This document shows, one piece after another, positions 27,542 to 36,064 of a stretch of DNA of 64,000 bases. The stretch comes from UBA4742 sp963734965 (lineage in GTDB: Bacteria > Actinomycetota > Acidimicrobiia > Acidimicrobiales > Acidimicrobilacustridaceae). Each line of letters opens with the position of its first letter. Position 1 is the stretch's first letter. Under the pieces are notes generated by a model that saw nothing but the letters and a program-made list of their open reading frames with translations, ran no database searches and was not told where the DNA came from. Location: contig CAVTJK010000003.1 of NCBI GenBank assembly GCA_963734965.1, forward strand, positions 2,046,001 through 2,110,000, read 5' to 3'. The position numbers and the translations under genes are program-made.

Positions 27542-28845
27542 GACCCCTCGATCGCCGACAACAGCTGGTGGACCCGACTCACCACATCGGCGCGCGCCAC
27601 GACCTCCTGGGTGCGATCGGTCGGACCGCCACCGAGCGGGCGCAGCGTCACGGTCCCCCGGTCGAGCTCGTCACCGCCGACGATCACGGCGACGGTCGCG
27701 TTCGAGCGGTCCGCGGCCTTCATCTGCGACCGCATCGAACGGATCTCGCCCGGCTCGACGGCGAAGGCCCTCTCCGCGGCCAGCCCGGCTCGGCGCAACT
27801 CGAGGCACAGGTCGCGCGCCTGCTCGCCGCCGGTGACATCGACGACGAACACATCGGGCCCTTGCTCGGTCGCGGTGAACACGTGCTCGGCATCGCAGGT
27901 GGCCAGCACGCGCTCGATGCCCGAGCCGAAGCCGACGCCCGGGGTGGATGGGCCGCCGAGCGACTCGACCAACCCGTCGTAGCGGCCGCCACCACCGATC
28001 GTGTTCTGGGCCCCGCCGAGCGCGGCCGACTGAAACTCGAAGGCGGTGTGGGTGTAGTAGTCGAGCCCCCGCACCAGACGGGGCTCTATGCGGTAGGCGA
28101 TGCCGGCCGCCGCCAATCCCGCCTGCACCCTTTCGAAGTGGGCGGTGGCGTCCGGAGACATGCTGTCGAGCAGCAGCGGGGCATCGGCCACGACGGACTG
28201 GCTCTCGGCCCGCTTGGAGTCCAGGACGCGCATGGGATGGGTCTCGACCTTGTCGCGGTCATCGGGCGCCAACTCGTCGAGCCGCGTCTCGAGGAACGCG
28301 CGCAGCCGGGTGACGTAGAGCGTGCGGTCGGCTGGAGTGCCGATGGAGTTGAGCACCAGCTCGACCTGGCGCAGTCCGAGGCTCCGGTAGAAGTCCGACA
28401 GGATCGTGATGATCTCGACATCGAGATCGGGATCGAGGCTGCCTATGGCCTCGACACCGACCTGGTGGTGCTCGCGGTACCGGTTGGCCTGGGCCCGCTC
28501 GTAGCGGAAGCTCGGCGCGGTGTACCAGACCTTCCAGGGGAGAACCGCCGGCCGGTGCTGGATGAAGGCGCGAGCAACCGGGGCGGTCCCCTCCGGACGG
28601 AGGGCGATCTGCCGGCCCCCTTTGTCGGTGAAGTCGTACATCTCCTTGCGGACCACGTCCGTGCCCTCACCGACGCGCTGGAAGACCCCGATCTCCTCGA
28701 AGGTCGGCGTCTGGATCAGTCCGTACCCGGCCCGCTCGACGAGGTCGGCGAACATGCGCAGGAGCGCTTCCCATCGCGACGACTCGGGCGGGACGACGTC
28801 ATGGGTGCCCTTCGGCGCCTGGAAGGGTGGGGACGAGTCGGCCAC
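27538..28845 (-). CDS. hisS: Histidyl-tRNA synthetase
   Basis: Class II synthetase. The 435 residues have PKGTHDVVPPESSRWE at the N-terminus, motif 2 around RYERAQANRYREHHQVGVEAIG, the histidine-specific LVRGLDYYTHTAFEF, motif 3 GFGSGIERVLA, and a C-terminal anticodon domain. GTG 28845 is 8 bases after TAACGT, so a leaderless start is possible; no ribosome site is seen. Confidence 0.96.
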   Translation of the reverse strand: MADSSPPFQAPKGTHDVVPPESSRWEALLRMFADLVERAGYGLIQTPTFEEIGVFQRVGEGTDVVRKEMYDFTDKGGRQIALRPEGTAPVARAFIQHRPAVLPWKVWYTAPSFRYERAQANRYREHHQVGVEAIGSLDPDLDVEIITILSDFYRSLGLRQVELVLNSIGTPADRTLYVTRLRAFLETRLDELAPDDRDKVETHPMRVLDSKRAESQSVVADAPLLLDSMSPDATAHFERVQAGLAAAGIAYRIEPRLVRGLDYYTHTAFEFQSAALGGAQNTIGGGGRYDGLVESLGGPSTPGVGFGSGIERVLATCDAEHVFTATEQGPDVFVVDVTGGEQARDLCLELRRAGLAAERAFAVEPGEIRSMRSQMKAADRSNATVAVIVGGDELDRGTVTLRPLGGGPTDRTQEVVARADVVSRVHQLLSAIEGS

Positions 28846-28853
28846 GGCTGGCG

Positions 28854-28859
28854 ACGTTA
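28854..28859 (-). promoter_or_regulatory. Candidate leaderless -10 (TAACGT) of hisS
   Basis: TAACGT lies 8 bases before the hisS GTG on the minus strand, and the spacer lacks a purine-rich ribosome site. Confidence 0.4.
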
Positions 28860-28899
28860 GTGGAGGGCCCAGCGGTGACCCGAACCACTTGCTCCGCGG

Positions 28900-29388
28900 T
28901 CAGCGGCGACGAGCGCCACGCTTCCAGAAGAGCAGCGCATCCTTGGTGAAGTGCTCGATCTCGTGGCCGTCGACCCCGGCCGTCTTGGCCCGGAAGTCGA
29001 ACGTCGAACAGCCGATCATCTCCCACCCCTCGCGAAAGCGTTGCGAGACGATGTCGACGGCATGCGTGTCGACAGGATCGGAGAGGGCGTCGATCTTGTA
29101 CTCGAAGTTCTTGCGGGGTGGTGAGCGGCGAAACGACAGCTCGTGACGAACCTTGCGGCCCCGCATCGCGATTCCGTGCACGTCATAGAGGGGTTCGTCG
29201 GGCACCCAGACGCTGCGATGGACGCTCAGCGCCTCCCAGCCCTTGTCGTTGCGATCGCGGAGCGTGTCGACGAGCTGGTTCAGGGTCCCGGTGTCGTGGG
29301 AGTTGAGGCCGCAGTCCGAGTCCCGTACGAGGTGCTCCTCGAATCGGACGTCATAGCTCTCCGGTGGGGGCGGGACCTGGCCAGGCAT
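28900..29388 (-). CDS. Small soluble protein with two DUF4177-like repeats
   Basis: 162 residues without a signal peptide or membrane helix. Two related segments are visible: LNQLVDTLRDRNDKGWEALS near residue 36 and VDIVSQRFREGWEMIGCSTF near residue 111. Each is an amphipathic helix ending in GWE followed by a strand, the pattern of DUF4177-type proteins ('EGWE'). No catalytic motif is seen. ATG 29388 lies 6 bases after TAGCCT, suggesting a leaderless mRNA. Confidence 0.6.
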   Translation of the reverse strand: MPGQVPPPPESYDVRFEEHLVRDSDCGLNSHDTGTLNQLVDTLRDRNDKGWEALSVHRSVWVPDEPLYDVHGIAMRGRKVRHELSFRRSPPRKNFEYKIDALSDPVDTHAVDIVSQRFREGWEMIGCSTFDFRAKTAGVDGHEIEHFTKDALLFWKRGARRR

Positions 29389-29394
29389 GGGGCG

Positions 29395-29400
29395 AGGCTA
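29395..29400 (-). promoter_or_regulatory. Candidate leaderless -10 (TAGCCT) of the DUF4177-like gene
   Basis: TAGCCT lies 6 bases before the ATG at 29388 on the minus strand, with an all-C/G spacer and no ribosome site. Confidence 0.45.
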
Positions 29401-29435
29401 CCCAGCGGGCCTCCTGTCGTTCGAACCGCAGGGGT

Positions 29436-29744
29436 TCACGAGCAGAGCACACACCGGCGAGTGTCAGGATCGGCGGCCAGGCGGGCCAGCGACAGGCGCT
29501 CGCCGCAGCGCTCGCACGTGCCGTAGCGCCCGGTCCTCATGCGGGCCAACGCCCGCTCGACATCGGCCAACGAGCGCTCGGCGCGGGCCAGCAGATCGGG
29601 CCGGCCCTGACCGGGCCCGCCATGCCCGTACACGCGGCTGGCCTCGAGCAGATCTCTCCGCCGACGCTCGAGCGCCTCCCGCAGCTGGTCGGTCGTGATG
29701 GGCACAAGGCGGGCAGGTGCGGGGGAAGGAGGAGCGACGGTCAT
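29436..29744 (-). CDS. DksA/TraR C4-type zinc finger protein
   Basis: 102 residues: a Pro-rich start, a long helical segment (LREALERRRRDLLEASRVYG to ERSLADVERALARM) and a C-terminal zinc finger (CERCGERL then CVLC, CxxC-x17-CxxC). This is the layout of small DksA/TraR-family proteins, which bind the RNA polymerase secondary channel and change promoter response, often with ppGpp; relA is 3.5 kb away. ATG 29744 has GAGG seven bases upstream. The acidic coiled-coil tip of E. coli DksA is not obvious, so the regulatory role is inferred. Confidence 0.85.
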   Translation of the reverse strand: MTVAPPSPAPARLVPITTDQLREALERRRRDLLEASRVYGHGGPGQGRPDLLARAERSLADVERALARMRTGRYGTCERCGERLSLARLAADPDTRRCVLCS

Positions 29745-29760
29745 GGGCGACCTCGATTGT

Positions 29761-29782
29761 CTGTTTTCCGGCTGTTTTCCGG
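29761..29782. repeat. Tandem 11-bp repeat upstream of the zinc-finger gene
   Basis: CTGTTTTCCGG occurs twice head to tail (CCGGAAAACAG on the gene's strand), ending 17 bases before the start codon. It is A/T-rich against the local background, and could be an operator. Confidence 0.5.
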
Positions 29783-30001
29783 TGGCCTCATTTCGACATG
29801 CGTATGTGATCTGCATGTAACACCGATGTGGCCGGCGTGTGAAGTTCGTGTTTTGGCTCTCCACGGTGGGCGATGCCTGCCCATGAAGGGGCCTTCAGGA
29901 TCCAAGTTGTCAGGGAGCCCGCGATTCGGAGGCGAATCCCAGGCCCGTCCTAGCTTCACGGCAGAAGGTGGACGGGACTCTCCACGAAAGGGGGTGATCA
30001 G

Positions 30002-30307
30002 ATGACACTTCGACCGAGACATGTCCTCGCCGCGTTTGCCGTGGCCGGCGCCTTGGCCGGGGCTGGTGCCGCCGCGGCATCGGCTCAGACGTCGACCACG
30101 ACGGCGCCCTCCACCACGACGGCGCCGTCCACATCGACCGCGCCGTCGACGAGCACGGCTCCGTCCACATCGACCGCGCCGTCCACCACGGCGCCGTCGA
30201 CCACGGCGCCCGGCCACTCCGGCTCGTCCGGTTCGGCCAGCGGCTCGGACCCCTGTCCCAACATGGGATCGGGCAACGGTCCGGCTCACACCAACTCGGC
30301 CGCGTAG
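30002..30307 (+). CDS. Small secreted Thr/Ser/Pro-repeat protein
   Basis: 101 residues. A clear signal peptide (MTLRPRHVLAAFAVAGALAGAG, likely cut after ASA or SAQ) is followed by about ten degenerate TAPST pentapeptide units encoded by 15-bp DNA repeats. A short C-terminus SDPCPNMGSGNGPAHTN has one Cys. The start is strong: AAAGGGGGTGA a few bases before ATG. The repeat region is probably extended and possibly glycosylated. Function unknown. Confidence 0.7.
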   Translation: MTLRPRHVLAAFAVAGALAGAGAAAASAQTSTTTAPSTTTAPSTSTAPSTSTAPSTSTAPSTTAPSTTAPGHSGSSGSASGSDPCPNMGSGNGPAHTNSAA

Positions 30308-30321
30308 CCATCACGTCCACC

Positions 30322-30355
30322 GCGGGGTCGGCCCTCATGTCTGGGCCGACCCCGC
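30322..30355 (+). terminator. Strong hairpin downstream of the repeat-protein gene
   Basis: Perfect 13-bp stem (GCGGGGTCGGCCC with its reverse complement) and an 8-base loop, starting 14 bases after the stop. No T-run follows. It likely ends or attenuates transcription before the beta-propeller lipoprotein gene. Confidence 0.65.
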
Positions 30356-30383
30356 ACCGATCGATCCGAAAGGTGACCCACCG

Positions 30384-31433
30384 GTGTTCAGGCGCATCGC
30401 TCTCGTGCTGGCCCTCGTGGTCGTCGGCGCCGCGTGCGCGCCCGACACCGCCCAGGCCAAAGGGGCCACGAGCCTGGTCGCCATCGGCGCCGGCCTGACG
30501 GGCCGGGCCGGACTCCGAGCGAGCGTCTACAGCCACGGACCGCCGCAGGTGTCGGCGTTCGCCATCGACGCCGAGGGTCGGCTCTGGCTGTCGACGGCGG
30601 CGTCGGAGGATGCCGGGGCCGACGGCGTCTACCTCGTGCCCAAAGCCGGCGCCGCACCCGTCGCCGTCATCAGCAACCTCCACACCCCGCTCGGTCTGCT
30701 CTGGTACCAGAGCCAGCTGTTCGTGAGCTCGAAGGAGCGCGTCGACGCCTACAGCGACTTCGACGGCACGACCTTCGCGACCCACCGAACGGTGCTGACC
30801 CTCCCGGCGGGGGTTGGCGAGAGCAACGGTCTCGTCCTCTCCCCGGACGGCCGCATCCAGATGGGCATCTCGGCGCCATGTGACAGCTGCACGGTGAGCT
30901 CCGAGTACTCCGCGTCGATCGTGTCGTTCGAACCCGACGGCCGCGACCTCCGGGTCGACGTCAGCGCCATCCGCGCTGCAGTCGGTCTCGCCTACTACCC
31001 GAAGACCTCGGATCTGTTCGTGTCGCTCAACCAGCGTGACGACCTCGGAGCCAAGACGCCTGGCGACTGGCTCGCGCTGGTCAGCAAGGGCCAGTCCTTC
31101 AACTTCCCTCAGTGCTACGGCCAGGGCGGATCAGCATGCCGCGGCGTGCCCGCACCGGTCGGAGTGCTCGACAAGCACGCAGGCGCCGACGGCGTGGCCA
31201 TCGTGACCGGCCAGCTCGGGTCGACGGTCGGGAACTCGGCGCTCGTCGCCGAGTGGGCGACCGGCAGGATCGAGGCCGTCGCGCTCACCAGGCACGGCAC
31301 CACCTACACCGGAACCGTGACCACGTTGGTCAGCGGGCTCGAGCATGCCGTTCCGCTCGTCATCGGCGCCGACGGGAGCGTCTTGGTCGGCGACTGGGGC
31401 AGCGGCATCGTCTATCGGATCTCGCGGAGCTAG
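30384..31433 (+). CDS. Beta-propeller lipoprotein (glucose/sorbosone dehydrogenase-like)
   Basis: 349 residues. The N-terminal signal ends in a lipobox (VVVGAAC), so the protein is lipid-anchored outside the membrane. Repeated propeller blades are seen: SAFAIDAEGRLWLST, NGLVLSPDGRIQMG, VGLAYYPKTSDLFVSLNQRDDLG and PLVIGADGSVLVGDWGSGIVYRI. The last pattern resembles soluble PQQ-dependent sugar dehydrogenases (GSDH), but catalytic residues cannot be confirmed. GTG 30384 has AAAGGTGA nine bases upstream. The frame open upstream to 30021 overlaps the repeat-protein gene and is rejected. Confidence 0.78.
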   Translation: MFRRIALVLALVVVGAACAPDTAQAKGATSLVAIGAGLTGRAGLRASVYSHGPPQVSAFAIDAEGRLWLSTAASEDAGADGVYLVPKAGAAPVAVISNLHTPLGLLWYQSQLFVSSKERVDAYSDFDGTTFATHRTVLTLPAGVGESNGLVLSPDGRIQMGISAPCDSCTVSSEYSASIVSFEPDGRDLRVDVSAIRAAVGLAYYPKTSDLFVSLNQRDDLGAKTPGDWLALVSKGQSFNFPQCYGQGGSACRGVPAPVGVLDKHAGADGVAIVTGQLGSTVGNSALVAEWATGRIEAVALTRHGTTYTGTVTTLVSGLEHAVPLVIGADGSVLVGDWGSGIVYRISRS

Positions 31434-31453
31434 TTCCGCCTGGCCCTGACGCA

Positions 31454-32998
31454 TCAGAGGTGCCAGGCGGTGAGGTTGCCGGTCTGGTCCTCGAGCAGGA
31501 CGTAACCCCCGACGACGACGGGGCTCTGCCAGTGGAGGAAGGACGTGGCTGCCTTCCACAAGTTGGTCCCGGTCGTCGGGTCGAAGGCGCCGAGGATGCC
31601 GGGGATGAAGCGGGGCGCGCCGGCGGCGTAGACGACACCGTTGGCCACGACCGGCGAGTTGGCGAACAGGGACGCGTTCGTCCACTGGGGGGTGAGCACG
31701 GGGACGCCGTCCGTGCCCACGTCGACGGTGAGGCCGGAGATCCCGTTGGATGTGCCGACGAAGATCCAGACCCGTCCGTCGGCCGGGTTCGTCCACACGG
31801 CCGGCGCCGTCAGGACCTGACCCCCCTGGGGCACGTCGATCTCCTGCAGTTCGCCCCCGGTGTGGCCGGGGCCGCCCTGCCCGCTGAGGTCGGCCAGGTT
31901 CAGCAGGAAGAGCTTCTGCTCCTTGCCGCCCTGCACGCCGAGGTCGGTGAACGTGCTGCCGGCCAGGGTGGGGAGGATCGCGGGCAGCGTGCTGCCGAGG
32001 TCGAGATCCTGGTCCTGGAGGTCCTGGAAGTTGGTGGGCGTGAAGCTGTCGACGGGGCCGCCGTCGACGCCGGTGCCGTCGGGATGCAACGCCAGGACGC
32101 TGTCGGCCCAGTCGTGAGCGGCCGGATCGTATGGACCGTTGCCGGTCGCGAGCAGGATGCGGTCGGTCGCCTTGTCGTAGGTCGTGCCCGAGCGGGCCCA
32201 GACGCCGGCGCTCACCTGCGGGCAGTCCGGGCCCGCCGGATCCCGGGTGAACAACGTCGTCTGGTCACTGCACACGGTGTTGAACACATGGGTCTCGGCG
32301 CTGGCCAGGTCGATGGCGACGACGTGGCCCTGGTAGTCGCCGGCTCCCCCCCAACTCGAGAACGTGCTGTAGAGATAGGTGTGACCATCGGCGGCCGTGG
32401 CGGAGCTGAGCGACGACGAGCCCTTGTCGAGCGTCGGCTTGAGGGTGGTGGTCACCGGCCAGCCGCCGGTGGTGTCCTCGACGCCGGTGGCCGTTGCGAC
32501 CTTGTGGACCTTGGCGTCGGGGCTGTACACGTACACGAAGTTTCCGACGAGCACCGGCGATGAGGTCGTGAAGCACTGGAAGGCGAAGAAGAAGGTCAGA
32601 CAGCCCGGGTTGGGGAAGCTGTCGGACCAGACGAGCGCACCCGTGTGCAGGTTTCGGGCCTCGAGGTTCCCGTGCGAGGTCCCGACGAACACCAGGTCCA
32701 TCGAGCCGCTCGGGGTGCTGACGGTGGCCACCACTGGCGCGCCGTCGGCCGGGTCCGACAGCGTCACCTGCCAGGCCTGTTGCAACCCCGACACGTTGGC
32801 CGCGGTCAGGGTCATCTCGTTGGTGTTGTTGCCCTGGTGGGTGGGTCCCCCGTCGAACTGCAGCCACGGGCTCACGCACCCCGTCGTCGTCACCGCGATC
32901 ACGAGCAGCGACACCATCGCCGTGGCCACGCGCCTCGATCGAACGGACCGGCGGCCCCCCAGCCGTGGCCGCCGGCGCTGATCCGATCTGATGGTCAC
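31454..32998 (-). CDS. PQQ-like beta-propeller lipoprotein
   Basis: About 514 residues. A twin-basic N-terminus and a hydrophobic stretch end in a lipobox-like VTTTGC. The body is made of PQQ/YVTN-like blades: VFVGTSHGNLEARNLHTGALVW, VGNFVYVYSPDAKVHKV, RILLATGNGPYDP and GAFDPTTGTNLWKAATSF, as in BamB or quinoprotein dehydrogenases. Helical caps and catalytic Asp/Glu were not identified. The start is uncertain: GTG 32998 has AAGG upstream, and TTG 33034 is also in frame. It is convergent with the other propeller gene. Confidence 0.78.
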   Translation of the reverse strand: MTIRSDQRRRPRLGGRRSVRSRRVATAMVSLLVIAVTTTGCVSPWLQFDGGPTHQGNNTNEMTLTAANVSGLQQAWQVTLSDPADGAPVVATVSTPSGSMDLVFVGTSHGNLEARNLHTGALVWSDSFPNPGCLTFFFAFQCFTTSSPVLVGNFVYVYSPDAKVHKVATATGVEDTTGGWPVTTTLKPTLDKGSSSLSSATAADGHTYLYSTFSSWGGAGDYQGHVVAIDLASAETHVFNTVCSDQTTLFTRDPAGPDCPQVSAGVWARSGTTYDKATDRILLATGNGPYDPAAHDWADSVLALHPDGTGVDGGPVDSFTPTNFQDLQDQDLDLGSTLPAILPTLAGSTFTDLGVQGGKEQKLFLLNLADLSGQGGPGHTGGELQEIDVPQGGQVLTAPAVWTNPADGRVWIFVGTSNGISGLTVDVGTDGVPVLTPQWTNASLFANSPVVANGVVYAAGAPRFIPGILGAFDPTTGTNLWKAATSFLHWQSPVVVGGYVLLEDQTGNLTAWHL

Positions 32999-33199
32999 GC
33001 CTGCCTTGCTTCCTGCTGACAGCGGCCTCGCCAACTTGGGGACTCTCCTCGCCCGACCCAGCGAGGTGCAAGCTAAGACACCAACCGACCCCTGTCCAGG
33101 CGAGCGACAACCTGTCCCCTCACTGACCCTGCATGTGGCACCCGTCCAGGCCAGACCGGCGATACCACGTTGCCGACGATGTCCCAGCTGGCGTCAAGT

Positions 33200-35476
33200 T
33201 CAGCCGGAGAGCTCCTCCATCGCTCCGGGCAGGTCGTCCTTTTCCCGGCTGGTGCCCGAGCCCGGCAACACGCGATAGGCGTCGTAGATGCTGTCGATGT
33301 TCTTGATCGAGCGGATCAGCGAGTCGAGGTGGCCGGCGTCGCCCAGCTCGAAGTCGAAGCGCATCTTCGAGATGCGATCGGATCCCGTGATGGTGTTGCA
33401 GGCGATGATGTTGACGTGCGCGTCGGCCAGCACGGCGCTGACATCACGCAGCAGCCGCGAACGATCGAGGGCCTTGACCTCGATCGAGGCCACGAACATG
33501 CCCGTGCGATCCTCGTCCCACTCGACCTCGATCAGGCGGTCGGACTGACCGACGGCCAGCGAGACGGCGTTGGCGCAGTCGGACCGATGGACCGAGACGC
33601 CACGTCCCCGCGTGACGAAGCCCATGATCTCGTCGCCTGGCACCGGCGTGCAGCAGCGTGACAGCCGGACCATGACGTCCTCGAGCCCCTCGACGTGCAC
33701 GCCAGCAGTGTTCGACCCCTTGCGCCGGTCGGTGCGGGTGGGCTCGCGGACCGACACCGAGAGCTGCTCTTCGCGGGTCGGGTCGACGTCCTGGAGGTGC
33801 TTGCGGACGCGCTCGGCCACCGACTTGGCCGACACGTGGTTCTCACCGACGGCCGCCTTGAGGGCGTCGAGGTCGGTGTAGTTCAGGCTCTCGGCCACCT
33901 CGTCGAGCGTCTTGGACTGCTGGATCTTCTGCACTGGCAGGCCTTCGCGGCGCAGGGCCTTGAGCAGCTCGTCGGTGCCCGTCTCGATGGCGTCCTCGCG
34001 ACGCTCTCGCGAGTACCACTGGCGGATCTTGTTGGCGGCCCGATGGGTCTTGACGAACTTGAGCCAGTCCTGGGACGGGCCCGCGCCCTCGACCTTGGAC
34101 GTGAAGATCTCGATCGAGTCGCCCGACGCCACGGGCGAGTCGAGCGGCACGAGCCGACCGTTGACCCGGGCGCCGATGCAGGCGTGACCCACCTCGGTGT
34201 GGATCGCATACGCGAAATCGACCGGAGTCGCCCCCACGGGCAGGGTGATGACCCGACCCTTGGGGGTGAAGACGAACACCTCGTCCTGCTCGAGGTCGAT
34301 CTTGAGGTTGGCCATGAACTGGCTGGGATCGCTGGTCTCCTGCTGCCAGTCGACGATCCGGTTCAACCAGGCCAGATCGGCCGACGAGGCGTGATCGTCC
34401 TTGTAGTTCCAGTGGGAGGCCACGCCGAACTCGGCCCGGCTGTGCATCTCGCCCGTTCGGATCTGCACCTCGAGCGGCTTGCCCTGCGGTCCGACCACCG
34501 TCGTGTGCAGCGACTGGTAGAGGTTGAACTTGGGCATGGCGACGTAGTCCTTGAACCGGCCCTGCACTGGCTTCCACGTCGCGTGGATCGAGCCGAGGGC
34601 GGCGTAGCAGTCCTTGACCGTCGGCACGACGACACGGATGCCGACCAGGTCGAAGATCTCGTCGAACTCGCGCCCCTTGACCACCATCTTCTCGTAGATG
34701 CTCCACAGGTGCTTCGGGCGGCCGGTGACCTCGGCGGTGATGCGCAGCTCGATCAGCCGCTCACGGACGTCCTCGAGCACCTGGGTGAGATAGATCTCCC
34801 GCTCGGGCGAGCGCGTCGCGACCATGTGGTCGATCTCGGCGTAGCGCTTGGGGTGGAGGGCGGCGAAGGCCAGGTCCTCGAGCTGCTGCTTCATCTCCTG
34901 CATGCCGAGGCGATGGGCCAGCGGGGCGTAGATGTCGAGGGTCTCCTGCGCCGTGCGCTCCTGCTTCCAGGCCGGCATGGCCGCCAGCGTTCGCATGTTG
35001 TGCAGGCGATCGGACAGCTTGATGATCAGGACCCGCAGGTCCTTGGCCATGGCCACCAGCATCTTGCGCATGGTGGCCGCCTGCTGGGCTTCCTTCGAGT
35101 CGAACTTGAGCCGGTCGAGCTTGGTCACGCCGTCGACGATGGCGGCCACGTCGGGACCGAACTCGACGGTCAGATCGGCCAGCGTCACGCCGGTGTCCTC
35201 GACGGCGTCGTGCAACAGGGCCGCCGACACCGTGATGTCGTCGAGCCCCAACTCGGCCACGATCTTGGCCACCGACACCGGGTGGGTCACATAGGGCTCA
35301 CCCGACTTGCGGGTCTGGCCGGCGTGGGCGTCCCGGGCTCGTTCGTAGGCCCGGGTGATCATGGCCGTCGAGTCCCGCGGGTGCTGCTCGCGGAAGGCGT
35401 CGATCAGCGGAGCGATCTCGAGCGATGGCGGCGCGCTGTGGCGTCGCCAAGGCAGGACGCGATCCACAGTGGCCAT
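33200..35476 (-). CDS. relA: Bifunctional (p)ppGpp synthetase/hydrolase Rel
   Basis: Stringent-response enzyme. The 758 residues comprise an HD hydrolase domain with HPVSVAKIVAEL and LLHDAVEDTGV, so hydrolase activity is likely kept. The synthetase domain has DEIFDLVGIRVVV and RFKDYVAMPKFNLYQSLHTTV. A TGS domain follows (VFTPKGRVITLPVGATPVDFAY), then a helical/zinc-finger region (RCCTPVPGDEIMGF) and a C-terminal ACT domain. The long Rel type is the single RSH enzyme of most actinobacteria. The relA-apt-secF-secD-yajC order is conserved. Confidence 0.96.
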   Translation of the reverse strand: MATVDRVLPWRRHSAPPSLEIAPLIDAFREQHPRDSTAMITRAYERARDAHAGQTRKSGEPYVTHPVSVAKIVAELGLDDITVSAALLHDAVEDTGVTLADLTVEFGPDVAAIVDGVTKLDRLKFDSKEAQQAATMRKMLVAMAKDLRVLIIKLSDRLHNMRTLAAMPAWKQERTAQETLDIYAPLAHRLGMQEMKQQLEDLAFAALHPKRYAEIDHMVATRSPEREIYLTQVLEDVRERLIELRITAEVTGRPKHLWSIYEKMVVKGREFDEIFDLVGIRVVVPTVKDCYAALGSIHATWKPVQGRFKDYVAMPKFNLYQSLHTTVVGPQGKPLEVQIRTGEMHSRAEFGVASHWNYKDDHASSADLAWLNRIVDWQQETSDPSQFMANLKIDLEQDEVFVFTPKGRVITLPVGATPVDFAYAIHTEVGHACIGARVNGRLVPLDSPVASGDSIEIFTSKVEGAGPSQDWLKFVKTHRAANKIRQWYSRERREDAIETGTDELLKALRREGLPVQKIQQSKTLDEVAESLNYTDLDALKAAVGENHVSAKSVAERVRKHLQDVDPTREEQLSVSVREPTRTDRRKGSNTAGVHVEGLEDVMVRLSRCCTPVPGDEIMGFVTRGRGVSVHRSDCANAVSLAVGQSDRLIEVEWDEDRTGMFVASIEVKALDRSRLLRDVSAVLADAHVNIIACNTITGSDRISKMRFDFELGDAGHLDSLIRSIKNIDSIYDAYRVLPGSGTSREKDDLPGAMEELSG

Positions 35477-35519
35477 GGTCCTAGTGTGCCCGATGCGGGC
35501 GGCCTAGCCGCGCGACCAG

Positions 35520-36050
35520 CTACTCGTATCTCAGGAGCGAGGTGACCTCGTAGCCCTCGAGCTTGGTCCGACCGCCCAGGAAGGCGAGGTCGACGAGGAA
35601 GGCCAGCCCGACGACCGAGCCACCCAGGCGCTCGACGAGGCGAGCGGTGGCCGAAGCCGTTCCCCCGGTGGCCAGGACGTCGTCGACGATGAGGACCCGG
35701 GCTCCGGGCACGATGGCGTCGCGGTGGATCTCGAGCAGATCAGTGCCGTACTCGAGGGCGTACTCCTCGCGCTCGAGCTCCCAGGGCAGCTTGCCCGCCT
35801 TGCGTACCGGGACGAAGCCGGCATCGAGGTGATAGGCGACCGGAGCGGCGAAGATGAAGCCGCGAGCCTCGACGCCGAGCACCTGGTCGATCAACGACTC
35901 GTCGTAGGCCGCGGCCATCCCGTCGACGGCCTTGATGAAGGCGGCGGCGTCGTTCAACAGCGGCGTGATGTCCTTGAAGGTGACGCCGGGCTGGGGCCAG
36001 TCGGGGACGTCACGGATCAGTGCCCGGAGAGACTCGTAGTCGTTGGCCAT
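35520..36050 (-). CDS. apt: Adenine phosphoribosyltransferase
   Basis: Salvages adenine to AMP. 176 residues, with PGVTFKDITPLLND, the GVEARGFIFAAPVAY loop and the PRPP site VLIVDDVLATGGTA. It sits between secF (15-base gap) and relA, as in mycobacteria. Confidence 0.95.
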   Translation of the reverse strand: MANDYESLRALIRDVPDWPQPGVTFKDITPLLNDAAAFIKAVDGMAAAYDESLIDQVLGVEARGFIFAAPVAYHLDAGFVPVRKAGKLPWELEREEYALEYGTDLLEIHRDAIVPGARVLIVDDVLATGGTASATARLVERLGGSVVGLAFLVDLAFLGGRTKLEGYEVTSLLRYE

Positions 36051-36064
36051 GGGAGGGCGCGGGG

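Noticed and set aside
29783..30001. A riboswitch upstream of the secreted repeat protein (ydaO/cyclic-di-AMP or similar)
   Set aside because: The 220 bases lack the conserved cores of the riboswitches I can recall. Only a good ribosome site is clear.
30085..30240. CRISPR-like short repeats
   Set aside because: The 15-bp units are degenerate, contiguous without unique spacers, and encode TAPST repeats in a protein with a signal peptide.
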